This document shows positions 17,405-27,500 of a stretch of 59,775 bases of DNA, piece by piece. A program made the translations under genes and the position numbers. The DNA comes from DATBFG01 sp036558645. GTDB lineage: Bacteria; Acidobacteriota; Terriglobia; Terriglobales; Acidobacteriaceae. The notes under the pieces were generated by a model, which worked only from the letters and a program-made list of their open reading frames with translations, ran no database searches and was not told the origin of the DNA. The DNA lies in assembly GCA_036558645.1 (NCBI GenBank), contig DATBFG010000022.1, positions 1-59,775 of the forward strand. The letters are read 5' to 3'. Every line of letters starts with the position of its first letter. Within the stretch, counting starts at the first letter, position 1.

Positions 17405-19056
17405 GACAGATGTCGGCCTTTAGTCATCCGTCGTCAACGAAAATCCTTTCGTTACTCTGCTTAGCGGCTGTTGTATCTTTCACGTTGATTGCTTCTGCTC
17501 AGACGGTCACCAAGAAGGATGGAAAGGCGGCCCAGTCCGTGCACGTATTTGGACAGAACCTGGTTACTCTCCCTTCTGCGTCTCCGCTTTACCAAATACA
17601 AATCATGGTACGCACCGGTTCAGCCGACGACCAGGCGGGCAAAGAAGGCACCGCCAACCTGGTTGCAAAGGCGCTGATTGAGGGCGGCTTCGGAGATGGG
17701 GCGAAACCAGTCACCAAGGAAAATCTGGCGGAGATCACAAGACCATGGGGCGAAGCGGCATTACCGCGAGTACTGGTCGGCAAGGAAACAACGACCTTCT
17801 CATTGACAGTTCCCAGAAATGCTTTTTCGGCGTTCATCCAATCCGTGTTGCGGCCGATGTTCTCTCAGCCGCTATGGATGCAAGCAGAAGTTGATCGTCT
17901 ACGACGCGAAGCGCTCACCGAGATTCAGTCCCGTCTGCGTTTCGAAGACCAGGAGTCATTGGGTTTGGCTGCGATCGACAATTGGGTCTTTGCCGGATCG
18001 AAATACGACCACGTGACCGCTGGCACAGTTAAGGGCCTGGGAGCGATTACTCGGGAGGACCTGGCGGCGTTCTACAAACGTTATTACCAGCGCTCGAACA
18101 TGTTTGTTGCTACCAGCATCAACGATCAGGATGAGCTTTCGACTTTGATGAGCGCGCTGCCTGCCGGCGATGCGACATTCATGAAGCCGCGTAACCTGAT
18201 GCGTGCGCGTATTGACCCCGGCCGGCAAGTGATGATCATCACGCAGCCTAATTCCATCGCTACTGGACTACATCTCGGATTCCCGATTGATGTCACCCGT
18301 GCCGGCGATGACTATTGGCCGCTGTTTGTGGGCAATGTATACCTTGGCACTCATCGCGACGACTTCGGACGTTTGTATCAGGATCTGCGTGGCAACCGCG
18401 GATACAACTACGGCGATTATTCGTACATTGAATATCTCTCTGGTCGTCCGTTTTTTCTCTTTCCTCCGCCAACAACACCGCGCGGCCAGCAATATTTCAG
18501 CATCTGGATTCGTCCCGTTGCCCCGCAGTACACGCACTTCCTCTTGAAGGCCATGACCGCAGAACTGGATCGCTTCGTGAAAGAAGGACTGACTTCAGAC
18601 CAGGTTGCACAGGCGAAGATTAAGGCCCGCACGCTCTATTTGAATTATGCGGAGAGCCTTTCCCGCCAGCTTGGCTATCGTCTCGATGACATGTTCTATG
18701 GGATGAAAGATCACGGTTACCTGCAGGAGATGCTGTCCAAAATCGATGCGGTAACTCCTGAGCAGGTAAATGCAGCCATCAAAAAAACCCTGCAGTCTGA
18801 CAATCTGAAATACATCATCGTGACCAACGAGAGTCTCGCCACGAAGTTGGCGGACGATATTGCCGCGGGAACCAATGTGACGCCAAAGACGCTTGAGGAG
18901 TATCACATCTCGGAGCCAATTCCGGCGGACAAGCAGGCCATGCTGCAACAGGACGAGCAGTGGAAGGCATTCCCGTTGCACATCGCGCGAGACAGGATTC
19001 AGATCGTGAAAGCCGCAGACATGTTTGAAAGTGGTACGACCGTAGGAGAGCAATAG
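17401..19056 (+). CDS. M16-family peptidase-like protein, inactive subunit
   Basis: 551 residues from ATG 17401, which overlaps the preceding stop. A signal peptide (LLCLAAVVSFTLIASAQ) marks export. The M16 fold is clear (GSADDQAGKEGTANLVAKAL, LRREALTEIQSR, and the RGNRGYNYG segment with the conserved Arg/Tyr of the C-terminal half), but where active members have HxxEH this protein has NLVAKAL, so it cannot bind the zinc in the usual way. It retains the substrate-binding R/Y motif. Such active/inactive pairs are known for M16 enzymes. Translational coupling suggests equal stoichiometry. Confidence 0.9.
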   Translation: MRQMSAFSHPSSTKILSLLCLAAVVSFTLIASAQTVTKKDGKAAQSVHVFGQNLVTLPSASPLYQIQIMVRTGSADDQAGKEGTANLVAKALIEGGFGDGAKPVTKENLAEITRPWGEAALPRVLVGKETTTFSLTVPRNAFSAFIQSVLRPMFSQPLWMQAEVDRLRREALTEIQSRLRFEDQESLGLAAIDNWVFAGSKYDHVTAGTVKGLGAITREDLAAFYKRYYQRSNMFVATSINDQDELSTLMSALPAGDATFMKPRNLMRARIDPGRQVMIITQPNSIATGLHLGFPIDVTRAGDDYWPLFVGNVYLGTHRDDFGRLYQDLRGNRGYNYGDYSYIEYLSGRPFFLFPPPTTPRGQQYFSIWIRPVAPQYTHFLLKAMTAELDRFVKEGLTSDQVAQAKIKARTLYLNYAESLSRQLGYRLDDMFYGMKDHGYLQEMLSKIDAVTPEQVNAAIKKTLQSDNLKYIIVTNESLATKLADDIAAGTNVTPKTLEEYHISEPIPADKQAMLQQDEQWKAFPLHIARDRIQIVKAADMFESGTTVGEQ

Positions 19057-19059
19057 ATT

Positions 19060-19992
19060 ATGAACTTGGTGGTACGGCGCTGCGTCGTCTTCTTCGGATT
19101 GATTATCGCGATGCCCTTGTTTGGAGCAGACTTTCAGCATGGGGCCATGATGCGCGTGGCGACGCTCTACCTTTCTCCGGATACCAGCTCGCAAAAAATG
19201 GGAGAGATTGAACGCGGGCGCGAGGTGATCATTCTCGACCAGTCGACCGGATGGTTAAAAGTTCAGGCGCGGGTCACGGAAGAACGCACCGTCAGTTCGT
19301 GGATCATGGACAAAGGTGTAGTGCAACCATCAACGCCTAACGGGGATCGCATTCTCTATGGCGAGGCCGTCGACTCCGAGGACCAAGCTAGCCAAAGACA
19401 TGGACGGCGTGGAGCGGCGGGCGATGCTATGCGCCTTTACTACAAGGTTGCAGAATTCTTTCCCACTTCTCCCTTGGCAGGAGAAGCCATGTATCGGTCA
19501 GCGGATATTCGCTGGCAGATCGAAAAGGCCGATGCAAGTACGCGTCCCTCGTCCAGGGCAGAAGATGCTTACCTGCGTGAGGGAATGGATGAGCAGTCCA
19601 TGAAAGAAGTAATGAAGAAATTTCCGGGAACAAAGTGGGCCGACCTTGCTGCCTTCCGTCTGATTGACAACAAGCTTTGTGGAAGCTGGCAGGGATCGTC
19701 GAAGTGTCCGGACAAGGAAGCGGAAATCTACGAGAAATACGCGAACGAACGTCCTCAGTCCGTAGCCGCGGCGGAGGCGCTCTACGATGCTGCATGGCGC
19801 CGGTCAGCCCTGATCCAGATCTACAAGACCGAGGAAGAAAAGAAGAAATCCGACGAGTCGAAAGTGAAGGCTACCGCCCTGGCACAGAAAGTGATCACGC
19901 TGGCCCCGCAAAGCGACTGGGCCTCTCGCGCTCAAAGATTGCTCTTTCTCATACAGCAGGATGTGCCCACCTGGGGCAATGAAATTCAATAG
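19060..19992 (+). CDS. Exported protein with SH3-like domain and helical repeats
   Basis: 310 residues. A signal peptide (VVFFGLIIAMPLFGA) is followed by a bacterial SH3-like stretch (residues about 30-85: VATLYLSPDTSSQKMGEIERG, broken by W-L-K-V), then helical TPR/Sel1-like units of the kind used in periplasmic scaffolds (LYYKVAEFFPTSPLAGEAMYRSA; EKYANERPQSVAAAEALYDAAW). It begins three bases after the M16 pair and probably belongs to the same transcript, so it may bind or present substrates to those peptidases; that role is inference. Confidence 0.75.
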   Translation: MNLVVRRCVVFFGLIIAMPLFGADFQHGAMMRVATLYLSPDTSSQKMGEIERGREVIILDQSTGWLKVQARVTEERTVSSWIMDKGVVQPSTPNGDRILYGEAVDSEDQASQRHGRRGAAGDAMRLYYKVAEFFPTSPLAGEAMYRSADIRWQIEKADASTRPSSRAEDAYLREGMDEQSMKEVMKKFPGTKWADLAAFRLIDNKLCGSWQGSSKCPDKEAEIYEKYANERPQSVAAAEALYDAAWRRSALIQIYKTEEEKKKSDESKVKATALAQKVITLAPQSDWASRAQRLLFLIQQDVPTWGNEIQ

Positions 19993-20318
19993 AAACGAGA
20001 AGCGGGACGTCAGCAGGGATTCACCGTGTCTAAATTGCAGATTGAGGATTGTAGATTTCAGATTTTGGATCTCAGATCCAAAACATCAGTCTGCGACATA
20101 CTTTTCGCACTTGTAGCGCGGGGATCTTGCACCGGCTGAGGACGCGGGCCGCCGAGACGGCGGCTCTACTCAATCCAGAATTAGGAACCTGAAATCAAGA
20201 ATCAAAAATTCTACGATCCCACTTAAACGCCTGCACTACACTTCTAAGTTTTGATTCCAAAAGGCGTATTTTCCATTTTTCTGCGATACTCTTTGCTACT
20301 CACCCTGGCGGAGGGATT
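19993..20318. repeat. Intergenic spacer with inverted GATT-rich repeats
   Basis: 326 bases without a gene. At 20034-20076 lies a GATT-rich tract like that at 14734; at 20187-20216 a related tract occurs in the opposite orientation, so about 180 bases are bracketed by inverted degenerate ends. Between them is a short perfect hairpin, CCGCC-gagac-GGCGG. No transposase or ORF is present; it may be a decayed non-autonomous element. Confidence 0.5.
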
Positions 20319-21200
20319 TTGAACGACTATCTGCTCTCTGTGGTCCTCGGCATCATCGAGGGCCTCACCGAATTTCTGCCTGTCAGCTCCACTGCTCATC
20401 TTCGTATCGCGGAATCGCTGTTTCACATCAGCCTTTCCGACGGATATTGGAAGATGTACACCATCGTCATCCAACTCGGAGCGATCCTCGCGCTGCCGAT
20501 TTACTTTTGGAGCCGCATCGTTAAGTTTCTTTCGACGTTTCCCATGGGTGAGAACGGCGACCGTACGGTACTGACACATCCATTGAGCTTGACCTGCATC
20601 GCTTTCGTGGTAACAGCCATTCCCGCGTTCTTGCTTAAAAAAGTCATCGGCGAGAACCTGGAAAGTCTCAAGGTGATGGGCATGTCGCTCCTAATCGGCG
20701 GCATAGTCATGTGGGTGGTTGATGCCATGAACGCCAGGTCAGAAGCCCTGGGGCCCGATGCGCCTGGCAGTCGCATTCACACCTGGAAGATGGAAGCCAT
20801 GTCATTGGCCCAAGCGATCTGGATTGGCGCCTGCCAGATCCTGTCTGCCGTGTTCCCAGGGACCTCACGATCCATGTCCACCATTGCGGCAGGACAGCTG
20901 GCAGGAATGTCACGCGCATCGGCGTTGGAATTTTCGTTTTTCTTGTCGATTCCGACGATGGTTGTGGCAACAGGATATGACCTGTTGAAGTCGCTTTCCG
21001 GCAAGGGAGAAAATCCTATCGGTGTTTCTCAGATTGATCCGCACGGATGGGTGGTTTTGGGAATTGGATTCATCGTGTCTTTCCTGGTCGCTTATGCGGC
21101 GGTGGCCTGGTTCATGGGATGGGTACGCAAGCATGGCTTCGTGCCGTTTGCGGTTTACCGACTGATCCTAGGTGCGGTCGTGCTCTTCTGGCTTGTATAG
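20319..21200 (+). CDS. uppP: Undecaprenyl-diphosphatase
   Basis: 293 residues, TTG start preceded by GGAGGG. Dephosphorylates undecaprenyl pyrophosphate to recycle the lipid carrier for peptidoglycan, and gives bacitracin tolerance. The BacA/UppP signatures are intact: IEGLTEFLPVSSTAHL near the N-terminus, with catalytic Glu and Ser/His positions, and FPGTSRSMSTI in the second repeat. About eight membrane helices. It lies in the gap after the repeat spacer and is followed by an unrelated membrane protein. Confidence 0.95.
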   Translation: MNDYLLSVVLGIIEGLTEFLPVSSTAHLRIAESLFHISLSDGYWKMYTIVIQLGAILALPIYFWSRIVKFLSTFPMGENGDRTVLTHPLSLTCIAFVVTAIPAFLLKKVIGENLESLKVMGMSLLIGGIVMWVVDAMNARSEALGPDAPGSRIHTWKMEAMSLAQAIWIGACQILSAVFPGTSRSMSTIAAGQLAGMSRASALEFSFFLSIPTMVVATGYDLLKSLSGKGENPIGVSQIDPHGWVVLGIGFIVSFLVAYAAVAWFMGWVRKHGFVPFAVYRLILGAVVLFWLV

Positions 21201-21256
21201 GATTTCAGAGATAGCTCTCGACTAACCTTTGGGCCAGTCATTTCGTCTCAAACGAG

Positions 21257-21931
21257 ATGAAGCTGGGCAAGGGCTTTTATCGGACGGCCGCTATCTGCGC
21301 GTGGGCTTCCGTCATCACGACGCTTTGCTTGATCTTTCTGCATTATGGGTTTCCTGCAGCAGACTCGTTTGAACAACGAGTTCTGTTGTTCCAGGCTCCC
21401 ATTTACCGTTTCTACCTATGGAGTTACTTCCTTCACCCCTTTGTGGCCTTGGTCTCACTCATCGGGATCGCCGCCAAATTGCGATTTCGTACTCCGTCTC
21501 TCGCGATATTCGGCGTCGTTTTTTATGGCATCTGGGCCTTCTCTGAAATGCTGCAACAGGCCCTGACGCTCGTAGCCAAGAACTACGGCTGGCGCGCGGC
21601 TTACCTTGGAACAGATACATCCGCGAAAGCTTCCTTGAGCCTGTACCTGAACGGATTTGAGGCAGTCTCCGATGCGCTATATGCCCTGATCGTGTTCGCT
21701 TTTGCTTTGGGCAGCCTACTCTACGGGGTTGCTTTCTGGAAAGGATCGCTGTTCGAGAAGCTGCTGGCGGGTTTTTCTTTCGTCTACGCAGTTCTATCCT
21801 GGCTCTACTTTCTTGGCGTTTTTGGCTGGATATCGATTCCTTCGTTCATCGACAACATATACATGGCGCAGCCTCTGAACCGCGCCTTGCTGGGGTATTA
21901 CCTGTGGAAGACGGACGCCGAGGAGGGATGA
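21257..21931 (+). CDS. Integral membrane protein of unknown function
   Basis: 224 residues with about six hydrophobic helices (for example ICAWASVITTLCLIFLHYGF, FVALVSLIGIAAKL, IFGVVFYGIWAFSEML, ALYALIVFAFALGSLLYGVA, FSFVYAVLSWLYFLGVFGWI). Charged loops are short and no catalytic motif stands out. I do not recognise the family. It lies 56 bases after uppP and might share its transcript; no functional link can be inferred from that. Confidence 0.7.
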   Translation: MKLGKGFYRTAAICAWASVITTLCLIFLHYGFPAADSFEQRVLLFQAPIYRFYLWSYFLHPFVALVSLIGIAAKLRFRTPSLAIFGVVFYGIWAFSEMLQQALTLVAKNYGWRAAYLGTDTSAKASLSLYLNGFEAVSDALYALIVFAFALGSLLYGVAFWKGSLFEKLLAGFSFVYAVLSWLYFLGVFGWISIPSFIDNIYMAQPLNRALLGYYLWKTDAEEG

Positions 21932-22000
21932 GGTTTGTAGCTGTAAGACTCTGAATTCAGAGGCAGGAAACCAACCTGTCACCCTGTACCATTTCCACAA

Positions 22001-22029
22001 TTGCCGCCCCGTATAGTTCCTGTAATAAT
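22001..22029 (+). promoter_or_regulatory. Candidate sigma-70 promoter for ftsK
   Basis: TTGCCG (22001-22006) and TAATAA (22023-22028) are separated by 16 bases, 63 bases before the ftsK ATG. The hexamers are close to consensus, but there is no experimental support and the spacing is at the lower end of the normal range. Confidence 0.35.
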
Positions 22030-22091
22030 TGTGAGGCTCTGGCGTAGACACGTTCCGGCGGGTTGGCACGCCGCGAAGTGTAAATACGCTA

Positions 22092-24461
22092 ATGCGGTAC
22101 CTATCGCAAATATTCGCTCCCACGAATAACCGACGGCTCAATGAGCTGATCGGGTTCCTTTTGTGTGTCTTCGCGCTCCTCCTTTTTCTCGCAGTGGCCT
22201 CCTACTCGCCACTGGATCCTTCGCTGAACAGTGCATCGGTGCTGACCGGTTCGAAAGTTGCACGTAATTGGATCGGCGTCGTCGGCGCAGTTACCTCCGA
22301 TATCGTTTTACAAGCATTTGGTGTAGGTGCCTTTCTACTGCCGCTCTTCCCGGCCATGTTGGGTGCGCGCTGGTTTCGATCGCGCAGAATCGCCTCTCCG
22401 ATAGCCAAGTCGCTGGGCGGTGTGTGGCTGGTTGTCTTTGTTCCTGCCCTGCTGGCGCTGTTTCCCGGCAACGTGCGCTGGCTGGGCGTGATTCCGATCG
22501 AAGGCCTGATCGGGCGGATGGTGGGCGATTTCCTTATTCACTACTTCAACCTGGCGGGTGCTTACATCGTTTGCGCCACGGTTCTCGCGGTTGCGCTCTA
22601 TCTCACAACTGCCTTCTCCTTCTCCGCCATGCAGGTTTGGGCTCCGACACGTTTCGCCTTCGTCCTCGCTCTACGCGATCGCTTCGAGGATTGGAGGAAT
22701 GAACGCGCTAAGAGGAAAGCACAAGAAGATCTCGATAAGCGGCGTGCTGCGAAACCGATGGTCACCACGCAACTGGTTCCAGCGCGAGCACCGGTACCGC
22801 CTCCTGCCAGAACCCAGGAATCGGTGCGTACTGGTATCGAACGAATGTCAGAACCGGATCGCAGGCCTGAGCCACAGCCGCAACCGCGGTTTGAGGTGGA
22901 ATCCGAGCCCGAGCCACCGGCACCCGAAGTTACTGAGCGCGCCGACAACGGACATAAGCCCAAGACGACGCTCCCCAAGATCGCTGGCGGCTTCAAACTT
23001 CCATCCAGCAGTCTGCTGCATCGCCCGGACGAGCAACAAGCCATCGACGCCGACGAACTGAAAGTATTAGCTCAGGTTTTAACCGCAAAGTATGCGGAGT
23101 TTGATGTCCACGGCCAGATCACACAGATCAATCCCGGCCCGGTGGTGACAACGTTCGAATTCAAGCCTGAGGCTGGAATCAAGTACAGCCGCATCACGAA
23201 TCTGACCGACGATTTATGCCTGGCCATGAAAGCCGAAAGCATTCTCATCGAGCGCATGGCGGGCAAGTCGACAGTGGGAATTCAGGTTCCCAACCGTGAA
23301 CGCGAGATTATCTGGCTACGCGAGAACATTGAGTCCCAGGAATTCCTCGGGTCGAAGTCCAAGCTGACTCTGGCACTGGGTAAGGATATCAATGGCCGCA
23401 TCGTGACTGCCGACCTCAATGGCATGCCGCACCTGCTGATTGCCGGGTCCACCGGCGCCGGCAAGAGCGTCGCTATTAATGCCATGATCATGTCGATCCT
23501 GTACAAGGCGACGCCCGATCAGGTTCGACTGATTCTGGTTGATCCAAAGCGGCTGGAACTAGGCAATTACGAGGGTGTGCCGCACCTGTTTACCCCCATC
23601 ATTACAGAGCCTAAACTCGCGGCGAATGCGCTCCGGAATGCCGTGCGCGAGATGGAGCGTCGGCTGAAGTTGCTGGCCGAAAAGGGCGTCCGAAACATCG
23701 ATCAATACAACAAGCTATTTGAGGAGGAAGCAACCGGCAGCCTCTTCACAGAGGATTCGGAAGACCGCCCGCTGCCCTACATTGTCATCATCATCGACGA
23801 GTTGGCTGACCTGATGATGCTCGACTCCGGCAATGTCGAAGAATCCGTGACTCGCCTGGCACAGATGGCGCGCGCCGTCGGCATTCATCTTGTGCTGGCC
23901 ACACAGCGGCCCTCGGTCGACGTGATCACGGGATTGATCAAGGCAAATTTCCCGGCGAGAATTTCATTCCGAGTGGCGACCAAGGTCGACTCTCGAACCA
24001 TTCTCGATGCCAACGGCGCTGAGGCCTTGCTTGGCAAAGGCGACATGCTCTACCTCCCGTCTGGATCGGCGAGAGTGCATCGCTTGCATGCCCCATTCGT
24101 TACCGAGAAAGAGATCGCTGCTGTGGTTGAATTCTGGCGATCGCAAGGCGTGGCGCAATATGAAGAGAAGTTCCTACAGGCTCCGAAAGAAGAGGGTGCC
24201 ACGCGCGAAGGCGGTATCGAGGACGATGGCGAAGCGGAAAACGATCCGTTATTCAACGACGCAGTCCGACTGGTTGTCGAGTTCGGCAAAGCGTCCACTT
24301 CCCTGCTGCAACGGCGATTGCGAATCGGCTATGGACGTGCCGCACATCTGATCGATCTGATGGAGCGCGACGGAATCGTAGGGGCAGCTGACGGACCCAA
24401 GCCCCGCGAAGTGCTCAAACGTCCCGACTGGCTCACAGAAGTCGAAGAGAGCATGCGATAG
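22092..24461 (+). CDS. ftsK: DNA translocase FtsK
   Basis: 789 residues. Four N-terminal membrane helices anchor it at the division septum; a Pro/Glu-rich linker (about residues 200-300) leads to the motor domain. The alpha/beta motor is complete: KPEAGIKYSRI, PNRERE, the Walker A loop GSTGAGKSVAIN at about 450-460, the Walker B IIIDELADLMM, and the QRPSVDVITGLIK segment. The C-terminal gamma winged helix (FGKASTSLLQRRLRIGYGRA) reads KOPS-type polarity sequences. It moves sister chromosomes apart and activates XerCD at dif. Confidence 0.95.
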   Translation: MRYLSQIFAPTNNRRLNELIGFLLCVFALLLFLAVASYSPLDPSLNSASVLTGSKVARNWIGVVGAVTSDIVLQAFGVGAFLLPLFPAMLGARWFRSRRIASPIAKSLGGVWLVVFVPALLALFPGNVRWLGVIPIEGLIGRMVGDFLIHYFNLAGAYIVCATVLAVALYLTTAFSFSAMQVWAPTRFAFVLALRDRFEDWRNERAKRKAQEDLDKRRAAKPMVTTQLVPARAPVPPPARTQESVRTGIERMSEPDRRPEPQPQPRFEVESEPEPPAPEVTERADNGHKPKTTLPKIAGGFKLPSSSLLHRPDEQQAIDADELKVLAQVLTAKYAEFDVHGQITQINPGPVVTTFEFKPEAGIKYSRITNLTDDLCLAMKAESILIERMAGKSTVGIQVPNREREIIWLRENIESQEFLGSKSKLTLALGKDINGRIVTADLNGMPHLLIAGSTGAGKSVAINAMIMSILYKATPDQVRLILVDPKRLELGNYEGVPHLFTPIITEPKLAANALRNAVREMERRLKLLAEKGVRNIDQYNKLFEEEATGSLFTEDSEDRPLPYIVIIIDELADLMMLDSGNVEESVTRLAQMARAVGIHLVLATQRPSVDVITGLIKANFPARISFRVATKVDSRTILDANGAEALLGKGDMLYLPSGSARVHRLHAPFVTEKEIAAVVEFWRSQGVAQYEEKFLQAPKEEGATREGGIEDDGEAENDPLFNDAVRLVVEFGKASTSLLQRRLRIGYGRAAHLIDLMERDGIVGAADGPKPREVLKRPDWLTEVEESMR

Positions 24462-24547
24462 CGAGTCTGCGGTATGTGTTGGCTTCTTCCTCCACTTAGG
24501 TAGTAGAATCCCGCCCAGCCAAATCTGAGTACCAGGACTGACGCGCG

Positions 24548-27500
24548 TTGGATGAAGCGACAGCAGTCGTATTCGCCATTGGGGCAATTGGATTCTTTCT
24601 GCTCGGGCCATGGATATTGGTCTGGCTTGGGCGTCGTCGCCGTATCCGCGAGCGCGAAGAAGACCAGGCGAAAATTGGCGATCTTACCCGTCGGATCTAC
24701 TTGCTTGAGCACTCGGTTGAAGGATTGAAGAAGCGCTCCGCGGTCATAGTGAGCGCTGAACCCGAGATCGCTCCGGGTGAAAGCGAAGTAGAACCTGTAA
24801 ACCCTTACGTCACGGCGTCAGCGTCGGATGTCTCTGTAGCCATTCGTGCATCTGTTTCGGCTGAGCATTCCGTAGAACTACGAGAACCCCAGCACGCGAG
24901 ACCGAACCCTCCCGCGCCAGAGACGCCCGCGTCCCAGATGCCTTACATCCCTCCGCCTCCGACACCTGAAGGGCCGCCAGGCCCTCGCATCACGCTGATG
25001 GAGAGCCTGCGCTCGCTCATGAACCTGGAGGAAACGCTAGGCACCGATTGGCTGAACAAGTTAGGCATCATCATCCTTGTACTGGGAATCGCATTCTTCC
25101 TTGCGTATCAACTGAAGAACCTCGGCCCGGCAGGCAAAGTACTGGTCGGATACGTTGTCAGTGTAGCAATACTCGGAGCAGGTATTTGGGCCGAGCGCCG
25201 GGAGCGCTACCGCATTTTGGCCCGGGCGGGCATCGGAGGCGGGTGGGCACTCCTATTCTTTACGACCTATGCCATGTATCACGTGCCTGCGGCGCATGTT
25301 CTCTCGTCGCAAACCCTGGATCTTGTGCTTCTGCTGATTGTCGCAGCGGTAATGGTATGGCACACGCTGCGTTACAAGTCACAGGTTGTGACTGGGCTGG
25401 CGTTTCTACTCGGCTTTCTCACCGTCAGCATCAGCCATTCCGACGTTTACAGCTTGGCTGCGGGCTGCGTATTGGCAGCGGGGCTGGTCGTGATCGTCCT
25501 GCGCATGCGGTGGTTTGAGCTGGAACTTTTCGGCATACTCGCCAGCTATCTTAACCACTATTTATGGCTGCGGCCCATCATCGAGCCGATGCAGGGGCAT
25601 CGGCATCCCTTCCCTGAGTTCACCGCCAGCGCGGGTATCTTGATACTGTACTGGGCAATATTCCGGGCATCCTACGTTTTCCGCCAGCCCGATGACCGAC
25701 GCCGCGAGCTGATTTCAACGGCTGCGGCGCTGACCAACACTATCCTGCTACTGCTCCTCTTCAAGTATCAATCGACCCATCCTGAATGGGCTTTCTGGGC
25801 CTTGCTCGTAATCGGCGCGATCGAAGCCGGACTTGCGCAACTGCCCATCACGCGCAGGCGACGCACGGCTGTCATCGTCCTGTCGACCCTTGGGGCGATC
25901 CTGCTGATTGCGGCGTTTCCGTTCCGTTATTCCGGCGCGCGATTGTCGGTTTTGTGGCTGCTCGAGGCGGAGACGCTTCTCCTGATCGGAGTCTGGACCC
26001 GAGAGGTTGTTTATCGTCGCATCGGCGCAATCGCCACCCTCCTTGCAGCCGTGCAGATGGTTACGTACGACGCTGCGACGGTGATGGGTCGACGTATGGA
26101 TGGCGCCGACGTGCGCAGCGATCTTCCTGTTTCGCTGATGTTCTTCGTCGCCGCCGCAGTCTTTTACGCCAACGCTCATTGGCTTTATCCGCGCTGGGCA
26201 GGTCTGTTCACGCACCAGTACGACACGATTGTCATTCGCAGGCTGTCGTATGTCGGCTGCGCGATGATGATGTTCGGCGACTACATCGCCTTCCCTGAGT
26301 CATGGACAGCCGTCGCGTGGTGCATTGCGGGCCTTGGCTTGGCATTCATCGGACGTCGAGCTCGCATTCCGGATCTCGGGTACCAGGCATATTTCGAGTC
26401 ACTGGCGGCGCTGGTGCGCGTGGTCAGCGTCAACCTCTATGTATCGCAAACCTATCATGGCGTCAGCTTGCGCCTCATCACGATATCGCTGGTGGCTGGG
26501 ACACTCTACATCACTTCACAATGGGCCTGGTCGGGTGAACAAGATCGCAGGTTCATGCTGCGGGACAGATCATTCTTGCTTGGGGCATGGATCGGCGGCG
26601 CGTATACGTGGGCAGCGTCTCTTCTGCTCGCGCTGCTAGCTTGGTACGAATTGCGTCCCGTCGGCGTTGCGGTGGCATGGACCCTTGGCGGGCTGTTGCT
26701 GTTTGAACTCGGCCTGTCGCGCCGCTCGGTTTCTTTGCGGTGGCAGGCGTATCTTGCCTTTCTTGCCGCATTCACGCGGATGTTCTATGTGAACCTGAAT
26801 GCCTCAGGAATGCCCGGCGAGATTAGCCCGCGCTTCTACAGTGTTGTTCCGTTAGCGCTGACGTTCTTTTATGCATATTGGCGATTGGAACAGGCCTCGG
26901 ACGATTTCAGTCCACTCGAACGCCGATTGAGAGCCGCGAGTCTGTGCTGCTATTTGGGCACAATTACGCTCGTATCACTCGTGCGCTTTGAGATCGAGCC
27001 CGACTGGGTAGCCGCAGCATGGTCAGCGTTGGTGGTCGGGCTCTTTGCAATTGCATGGAGGACCGGACGCGGCATTTTCCTGCATCAAGCGCTCTTGGGA
27101 ACCTTCGCCATTTTGTTTCGTACCGTCTTGCACAATTTCTACGAGCGTAGCTATTTCCCCGCTCCGCTATGGCAGAGCCGATGGATTACGGCAGGAGCAA
27201 CGGTCTCTCTGCTCTGCATGGCCCTCCCCGTAACGTTCAAGCTGCGACGCCGGGAGGAATCCGACAGCCAGAATGGAATTGTGATGTTTGTTCACTCGCT
27301 CATCAACCGCCCAGAACAGGTAGTGTTTTTCATCGCAGTGGGTCTCGTGACAGTGCTCCTTGCCCTCGAAATGCGTCGCGGGATGGTCACTCTCAGTTGG
27401 GGCATCGAAGGCGTACTGATTTTCCTCCTGGCGTTGTGGTTGGGCGAGCGCAGCTTCCGGCTCACCGGTTTGGCTTTGCTGCTGCTGTGTGTTGGCAAGA

